Below are positions 59,694 to 64,000 of a stretch of 64,000 nt of DNA, piece by piece (within the stretch, counting starts at the first letter, position 1; each line of letters begins with the position of its first letter). Made by a program: the position numbers and the translations under genes. Under the pieces are notes generated by a model. It made no database searches, was not told the DNA's origin, and worked only from the letters and a program-made list of their open reading frames with translations. Origin of the DNA: Robertmurraya korlensis (lineage in GTDB: Bacteria > Bacillota > Bacilli > Bacillales > Cytobacillaceae); assembly GCF_023715225.1 (NCBI RefSeq), contig NZ_JAMBNS010000004.1:186001-250000 (forward strand). The letters are read 5' to 3'.

Positions 59694-60272
59694 ATGAATA
59701 TATTAGCGTTTCTTTCGTATGTAATTATTACATCCATTACACCAGGTCCAAGTAATATCATAATGATGAATGAAGGTCGTAGATTTGGTTTTATAGGGTC
59801 ATGGAAATTCAATAGCGGCATCTTGGCAGGGTTTGCGGTACTAGGAATTTTGAGCGGTGTATTTACAACAAGTGTATACAATTGGATACCATTAGTAGAG
59901 CCATATTTTAAAATAGCTGGTGCGGCATATTTGCTCTACTTGGCATGGATGGTGGGATTGCAAAAAAGTTCAGGGGAAGATTCTAGAAAGGTGAAATCTT
60001 CTTTCTTTTCTGGATTTATCTTTCAGCTCATAAATGTCAAAAGCATTCTGTTTTTCTTAACAGTGATGAGTGCTTTTATATTGCCGTTTTATCATTCTTA
60101 TAAATCAATTGGCCTTTACTTAACTGTAGCTATTTTTCTAGGTTGGGTAGCGCTACTACTGTGGTCAGGCTTCGGCTCGATTTTTAAGAAATTCTTTGCT
60201 AAATATGACAAGTCATTTCGAGTGATCATGAGTTTGTTGTTGATATATTCAGCTGCAAGTATTTTTATTTAA
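59694..60272 (+). CDS. LysE/RhtB-family exporter
   Basis: The protein has 192 residues with six helices. I-T-P-G-P-S-N-I-I-M-M-N-E-G at the N-terminus is the family signature; it resembles the EamB cysteine/O-acetylserine subgroup by length. Exports amino acids or derivatives. Divergent LysR regulator; monocistronic. Confidence 0.9.
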   Translation: MNILAFLSYVIITSITPGPSNIIMMNEGRRFGFIGSWKFNSGILAGFAVLGILSGVFTTSVYNWIPLVEPYFKIAGAAYLLYLAWMVGLQKSSGEDSRKVKSSFFSGFIFQLINVKSILFFLTVMSAFILPFYHSYKSIGLYLTVAIFLGWVALLLWSGFGSIFKKFFAKYDKSFRVIMSLLLIYSAASIFI

Positions 60273-60288
60273 ACATTAAAATGAGGTT

Positions 60289-60321
60289 AAAACAGTGACA
60301 GGGTTCAATTGTCACTGTTTT
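60289..60321 (+). terminator. Rho-independent terminator
   Basis: A perfect 12-bp stem AAAACAGTGACA/TGTCACTGTTTT (60289-60300 with 60310-60321). Ends the LysE gene. Confidence 0.85.
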
Positions 60322-60363
60322 GTGTGGCATATTCGATTAGTGTCCCTGTTTATCCAAACCAAT

Positions 60364-60870
60364 TCAGTAAGAATTCCCTTCATATGCTTGTCTCAATTTC
60401 TCCATATCAATTTTAGTCTTCGTTTGGAGAAGGGCTTTCATAACTCTTTCCGATTTTTCAGGATTTTCATCACTAATCATCTCGTTAAGGGAAGCAGGAA
60501 TGACTTGCCAAGAAACTCCGAACTTATCTTTCAACCATCCACAAACCTGTGCTTTTTCGTCTCCACCTTCAGAAAGTTTTTCCCAATAATAGTCTAATTC
60601 TTCCTGTGTTTCACAGTTTATAATAAACGAGATGGCTTCTGTAAATGTATAGGTGGGACCGCCATTTAACGCGACAAAAGGCATACCTTCCAATTCAAAT
60701 TCAACAGTCATTACCGCTCCTTCTGTACGGCTTTCATGACGTTCATTTCCATAGCGGGTGATTCTACGAATGCTTGAATTCTTAAAGATGGACGTATAAA
60801 AGGTGGCTGCTTCTTCGGCTTTATGATCAAACCATAAATTGGTAGTAATTTTTTGGATTTTATTTTTCAA
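60364..60870 (-). CDS. VOC-family protein (PhnB/3-demethylubiquinone-methyltransferase-like)
   Basis: The protein has 168 residues from TTG 60870 (AGGGGTGA upstream); the extra upstream frame overlaps the next gene and is spurious. Signatures: L-W-F-D-H-K-A-E-E-A-A-T-F-Y, F-V-A-L-N-G-G-P, Y-W-E-K-L-S-E-G-G, C-G-W-L-K-D-K-F-G-V-S-W-Q-V-I-P and M-K-A-L-L-Q-T-K-K-I-like ending. Known members are dioxygenase/epimerase-fold proteins of mostly unknown reaction. Confidence 0.88.
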   Translation of the reverse strand: MKNKIQKITTNLWFDHKAEEAATFYTSIFKNSSIRRITRYGNERHESRTEGAVMTVEFELEGMPFVALNGGPTYTFTEAISFIINCETQEELDYYWEKLSEGGDEKAQVCGWLKDKFGVSWQVIPASLNEMISDENPEKSERVMKALLQTKTKIDMEKLRQAYEGNSY

Positions 60871-60889
60871 CCCATTCACCCCTATGACA

Positions 60890-61171
60890 TTATTTTTTAT
60901 CTCGATTGGTGGTTTTGTATTTTTGACCTTTGCTATCATAAGTGATCCATTCACCAACAGGCTCACCCATTTCAAAATGCCCCGAACGCTTAATCGTTCC
61001 ATCGGTCCGATACCATTCCCAATAGCCATCTGGCAACTCTTCAATGATTTTTCCTTTTGACCATATCGTTTTTCCGTTTGCATGGTATTTGATCGTATAA
61101 TCATCATTCACTTCTAGTTTCTTTTCCTTCACACCGTTAGGGTGTATTATGTCACATTTTTCATTTTCCAT
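60890..61171 (-). CDS. MORN-like/YwqK-family protein
   Basis: The protein has 93 residues with GGAGG 6 nt before the ATG. Repeated W/Y-x-x-N/T-G-K/T motifs (Y-H-A-N-G-K-T-I-W-S-K-G-K, Y-R-T-D-G-T-I-K-R-S-G, Y-D-S-K-G-Q-K-Y-K) are the MORN_2/YwqK pattern. YwqK homologues are antitoxin-like partners in B. subtilis, but no toxin gene lies here; likely a solitary or fragmentary member. 19 bp before the VOC gene. Confidence 0.75.
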   Translation of the reverse strand: MENEKCDIIHPNGVKEKKLEVNDDYTIKYHANGKTIWSKGKIIEELPDGYWEWYRTDGTIKRSGHFEMGEPVGEWITYDSKGQKYKTTNRDKK

Positions 61172-61553
61172 GACGAACCTCCGATACTAATTTTATAAAT
61201 TATGATTACAATGATACCGTTATCTATTATACAATCTAAATCATGTTGTTCGCTCATTCTATGCTAGGAGGGAATAGAAAGGCGTATTCCTTATCGAGAA
61301 GTTGCATCTTTCCTCTATCAAAGATTCTCCTCACTCTTCTAAATCGATCGATAGAGTTCAACGGATACTATACACTTGTGAAATAATTATATAAATATAA
61401 CTTTCCCTAGGGGTGCCACAACTGAATTACGAATGAACGGCTTATATTACTTTTAATTATAATTGACACTACATTTCAACCTTAATTATACTTAACAATT
61501 AATAAATACCTGAAAATAGATTAGTAATTTCACAGTGAAAGGTGGTGTCAGTA
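61172..61553. other. Divergent promoter region of the antiterminator gene
   Basis: Holds the licT-like promoter TTGACA (61463-61468), 18 bp, TATACT (61487-61492). No RAT-like sequence is seen here. No other gene found. Confidence 0.6.
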
Positions 61554-62384
61554 ATGAAAGTAGCTAAAGTCATTAATAACAATATCATTAGCGTGATCAA
61601 TGAACAAAACAAAGAATTGATGATCATGGGAAGAGGAATTGGATTCCAGGTAAAAGCTGGTGATCCTGTCAATAAGGGAAAAATTGAAAAGATCTATACG
61701 CTTGACAGCAAAGAAGTGTCGGAAAAATTTAAAACCCTTCTTCGCGAAGTCCCGATTGAAGTAATGGAGGTTTGTGAGGAAATCATCCGATATGCCATAA
61801 CGGAGTACAATAAAAAACTAAGCGACATCATCTATGTGGCTTTAACCGACCATATCAATTTTGCGATTGAACGGAAAAAGGAAGGCTATGAAATCAAAAA
61901 CGCTCTTATGTGGGAAACGAAGAAATTGTATAAAGATGAGTTTTCTATCGGGTTAGAAGCGATCAAGATGATAAAGGAAAAGCTTGATATTGAACTTCCC
62001 GAAGATGAAGCAGGTTTCATTGCCCTTCATATTTTAAATGCTGAGTTGAACGATGATGTGTCGAACATCATGACCATCACTAAAGTCACCCAGCAGATTT
62101 TAAGGATTGTAAAATACCATTTTCAGATCGACTTTGATGAAGATTCATTAAATTATTTTCGTTTTATCACCCACTTAAAGTTCTTTGCTCAACGAATGCT
62201 GAATCAAACCTATATTGAAAATAAAGATGATTATTTATTTCATATCGTAAAAGAAAAGCATCCAAATGCATTTTCTTGTTCGGTAAAAATTAACGATTAT
62301 CTTCAAAAAGAATATCAATACGCACTTACCAATGATGAGATCCTTTATTTAACGATTCATATTGAAAGAGTGACTCAACGTTAG
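61554..62384 (+). CDS. licT: BglG/LicT-family transcription antiterminator
   Basis: The protein has 276 residues from ATG 61554. CAT RNA-binding domain (~1-55: K-V-I-N-N-N-I-I-S-V, G-R-G-I-G-F-Q), then PRD1 and PRD2 with the phosphorylatable His100, His159, His207 and His269, the same positions as in B. subtilis LicT. It binds a RAT in the downstream leader to block termination when the cognate sugar PTS is active. The RAT at 62486-62515 is its obvious target. Confidence 0.93.
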   Translation: MKVAKVINNNIISVINEQNKELMIMGRGIGFQVKAGDPVNKGKIEKIYTLDSKEVSEKFKTLLREVPIEVMEVCEEIIRYAITEYNKKLSDIIYVALTDHINFAIERKKEGYEIKNALMWETKKLYKDEFSIGLEAIKMIKEKLDIELPEDEAGFIALHILNAELNDDVSNIMTITKVTQQILRIVKYHFQIDFDEDSLNYFRFITHLKFFAQRMLNQTYIENKDDYLFHIVKEKHPNAFSCSVKINDYLQKEYQYALTNDEILYLTIHIERVTQR

Positions 62385-62426
62385 CTTGTTCAAAATATAG
62401 ACATGTTTTTTTGGAAAAGTAAGGGT

Positions 62427-62455
62427 TTACATTTTGATAGGATTATATTATATTA
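62427..62455 (+). promoter_or_regulatory. Promoter of the PTS leader
   Basis: TTTACA (62427-62432), 17 bp, TATATT (62450-62455), upstream of the RAT/terminator. Confidence 0.8.
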
Positions 62456-62485
62456 GTTTCAACAGCAAAATATTCGACCGTAATA

Positions 62486-62515
62486 GGGTTGTTACTGGTA
62501 AAGCAGGCAAAACCT
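62486..62515 (+). ncRNA. RAT (ribonucleic antiterminator) for LicT-type protein
   Basis: GGGTTGTTACTGGTAAAGCAGGCAAAACC differs from the B. subtilis bglP RAT at about two positions. It overlaps the upstream arm of the following terminator, as required for antitermination. Confidence 0.92.
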
Positions 62516-62573
62516 AAGTCACTTATACCATAAGACAATTGTCTTATGATGTAGGAGATTTAGGTTTTTTTTT
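62510..62573 (+). terminator. LicT-regulated leader terminator
   Basis: AAACCTAA pairs with TTTAGGTTT. The stem encloses a perfect 20-bp palindrome (62529-62548, CATAAGACAATTGTCTTATG) and is followed by a long T-run. Confidence 0.9.
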
Positions 62574-62638
62574 ATTAATTTCTTCACGGTCTGAAGCATT
62601 TGCTCGATAAACAAAAATATCTTGGGGGTGTAATGTTC

Positions 62639-64000
62639 ATGAGGTATGAAAAATTAGCAAAAGACATCATTCAAAATGTTGGAGGAAAGGAAAACGTAAA
62701 AAGTGTTGTTCACTGTATTACACGTTTGCGTTTTAAGTTAAAAGACGAAAGTAAAGCAAACACAGAAGCTTTGAAAAGCATGGATGAAGTTGTAACCGTT
62801 ATCAAAAGTGGCGGACAATACCAAGTAGTAATAGGGAATCATGTACCAGACGTTTACAAAGTAGTTGTGGCTGAAGGGGGATTCGCATCAGCAGCTCAAG
62901 TAGATGCAGACGATGAAAACGAAGAAAAACAAAGTTTGTTCAATCGGTTCATCGATGTGATTTCAAATATTTTCTCTCCTGTGTTAGGTTTGCTAGCAGC
63001 AACAGGTATTGTTAAAGGTTTAAACGCTGCATTTGTTGCACTAGGTTGGATCAGCAATGTACCAGTTAATGCTACAACTGGTGCGGTGGAATCTACATAT
63101 GGTATCTATGCATTATTAAATGCAATTGGTGATGGTTTCTTCGTATTCTTGCCCATATTCTTAGGTTATACAGCAATGAAAAAGTTTGGCGGAACTCCGT
63201 TTTTGGGTATGGCCATTGCAGCGGCGCTTGTTCACCCAAGCCTTGCAGGTATTAAAGCACTCGAGCCGATCATGACAATTTTTAAAGGTACGATGTTTGA
63301 ATCACCTATCCAAATTGAATTTATAGGAATTCCTGTCATTTTAATGAGTTATACATCTTCTGTTATTCCCATCATTCTATCAACCTTCTTCGCTGCTAAA
63401 GTAGAAAAATGGGCAGCAAGAGTGATTCCAGCAGTTGTAAAATCCTTCTTTGTACCACTTCTCACATTGTTAATTATTGTTCCTTTAACCTTCTTAGTTA
63501 TTGGTCCTGTGGCTACTTGGGTCGCAAATGGTATCGGACAAGGGGTATTGTCAATCTATAATACCGTTCCGATTGTTGCAGGACTTATCTTAGGTGCGTT
63601 CTGGCAAGTATTTGTAATCTTTGGCGTTCATTGGGGACTTGTTCCTATTTATTACAATAACTTAGCTGTAATGGGTTACGATTCATTCATTGCCTTAACG
63701 TTTGCAGCATCTTTTGCTCAAATCGGTGCAGTGTTAGCTGTTTGGTTAAAAACTAGAGACCAAAAATTAAAATCTCTAAGTCTTCCAGCATTTATCTCAG
63801 GTATATTTGGTGTAACAGAACCCGCTATTTATGGGATTACATTACCACTTAAAAAGCCATTTATCATGAGCTGTATCGGTGGTGCGGTCGGTGGAGCAAT
63901 CCTTGCAGTCATGGGTTCAAAACTATACGGTGCAGGCCCGCTTGGAATATTTAAAATACCTTTGTTCATTGATCCAACAGATGGTCTTACAACAGGTTTC
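62639..64000 (+). CDS. bglP: PTS beta-glucoside-type EIIBC(A) transporter (partial)
   Basis: Open from ATG 62639 (GGGGGTG 8 nt upstream) to the window end, 454 codons without a stop. EIIB domain with phosphorylated Cys26 in V-H-C-I-T-R-L-R-F, then EIIC helices (F-S-P-V-L-G-L-L-A-A-T-G, G-Y-T-A-M-K-K-F-G-G, H-P-S-L). Transports and phosphorylates an aryl-beta-glucoside or similar sugar. Its control by the RAT and LicT-type protein fits bglP. Confidence 0.92.
   Translation, partial: MRYEKLAKDIIQNVGGKENVKSVVHCITRLRFKLKDESKANTEALKSMDEVVTVIKSGGQYQVVIGNHVPDVYKVVVAEGGFASAAQVDADDENEEKQSLFNRFIDVISNIFSPVLGLLAATGIVKGLNAAFVALGWISNVPVNATTGAVESTYGIYALLNAIGDGFFVFLPIFLGYTAMKKFGGTPFLGMAIAAALVHPSLAGIKALEPIMTIFKGTMFESPIQIEFIGIPVILMSYTSSVIPIILSTFFAAKVEKWAARVIPAVVKSFFVPLLTLLIIVPLTFLVIGPVATWVANGIGQGVLSIYNTVPIVAGLILGAFWQVFVIFGVHWGLVPIYYNNLAVMGYDSFIALTFAASFAQIGAVLAVWLKTRDQKLKSLSLPAFISGIFGVTEPAIYGITLPLKKPFIMSCIGGAVGGAILAVMGSKLYGAGPLGIFKIPLFIDPTDGLTTGF

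Noticed and set aside
60871-61107. Upstream extension of the VOC gene
   Set aside because: It overlaps the MORN/YwqK-like gene in another frame and has no homology; a TTG with a ribosome binding site at 60870 fits the family start.
60890-61171. Toxin-antitoxin system from the YwqK-like protein
   Set aside because: No toxin gene adjoins it; its neighbour is a VOC protein.

Overview
The window is a low-GC chromosomal stretch from an endospore-forming member of the Bacillaceae. It carries a GerA-type germinant receptor operon, a DUF3231 protein, a FosB-type bacillithiol transferase, KtrAB behind a ydaO/yuaA (c-di-AMP) leader, a glutamine synthetase with a TnrA/GlnR-type box, a LicT-type antiterminator with its RNA target, and standard Bacillus ribosome binding sites and Rho-independent terminators. 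The species cannot be named from sequence alone. I saw no rRNA, tRNA, CRISPR array, prophage or intact insertion sequence.

Layout. 1-3.6 kb: a three-gene DUF2089 operon (minus) diverges from an ECF sigma factor, its anti-sigma factor and a secreted polysaccharide deacetylase. 3.7-7.7 kb: small membrane proteins, PpnP, an Xre regulator with membrane partner, DUF4386, a six-copy 52-bp tandem repeat, a Nudix hydrolase and a zinc-ribbon protein. 7.8-12 kb: glutamine synthetase, an AraC regulator divergent from an aldo/keto reductase, and a histidine phosphatase gene broken by a 13-bp duplication. 12-20 kb: an orphan histidine kinase, MsrA, a stand-alone KAS II divergent from an MmyB-type regulator, a TetR regulator divergent from an azoreductase, and an SDR. 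20-25 kb: a gerA-gerC-gerB operon overlapping an AraC gene. 25-30 kb: a second SDR/TetR pair, a hydrolase remnant, a beta-propeller protein, a ZIP transporter, a holin-like protein and a MerR remnant cut off at a 268-bp repeat. 31-39 kb: class A PBP, SpoIID/LytB protein, ModAB and riboswitch-controlled KtrAB. 39-47 kb: P-loop kinase, EamA transporter/AraC pair, DLH hydrolase, C1q-like protein, CBO0543-like pair, FosB, BioY with a BirA operator, and the inverted second copy of the 268-bp repeat. 47-52 kb: a lipoprotein cluster, DUF3231, a glycoside hydrolase remnant and small accessory proteins. 52-57 kb: two c-di-GMP enzymes. 57-64 kb: DCC protein, TIGR01777 epimerase, LysR/LysE pair, VOC and YwqK-like proteins, and a LicT/BglP-type sugar operon truncated by the window end.

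Themes. Much of the region consists of regulator/target pairs, and several can be read down to the operator: TnrA/GlnR, BirA, LicT RAT, the c-di-AMP riboswitch, a LysR box and two matching TetR palindromes. Four genes are visibly decayed. The observations most worth following are the paired 268-bp hairpin-rich repeats, the 52-bp (104-bp dimeric) tandem repeat, the shared operator design of the two TetR paralogues, the two repeated domains in the DUF2089 operon, and the fatty-acid-themed MmyB/KAS II pair. No wholly new system is proven here.
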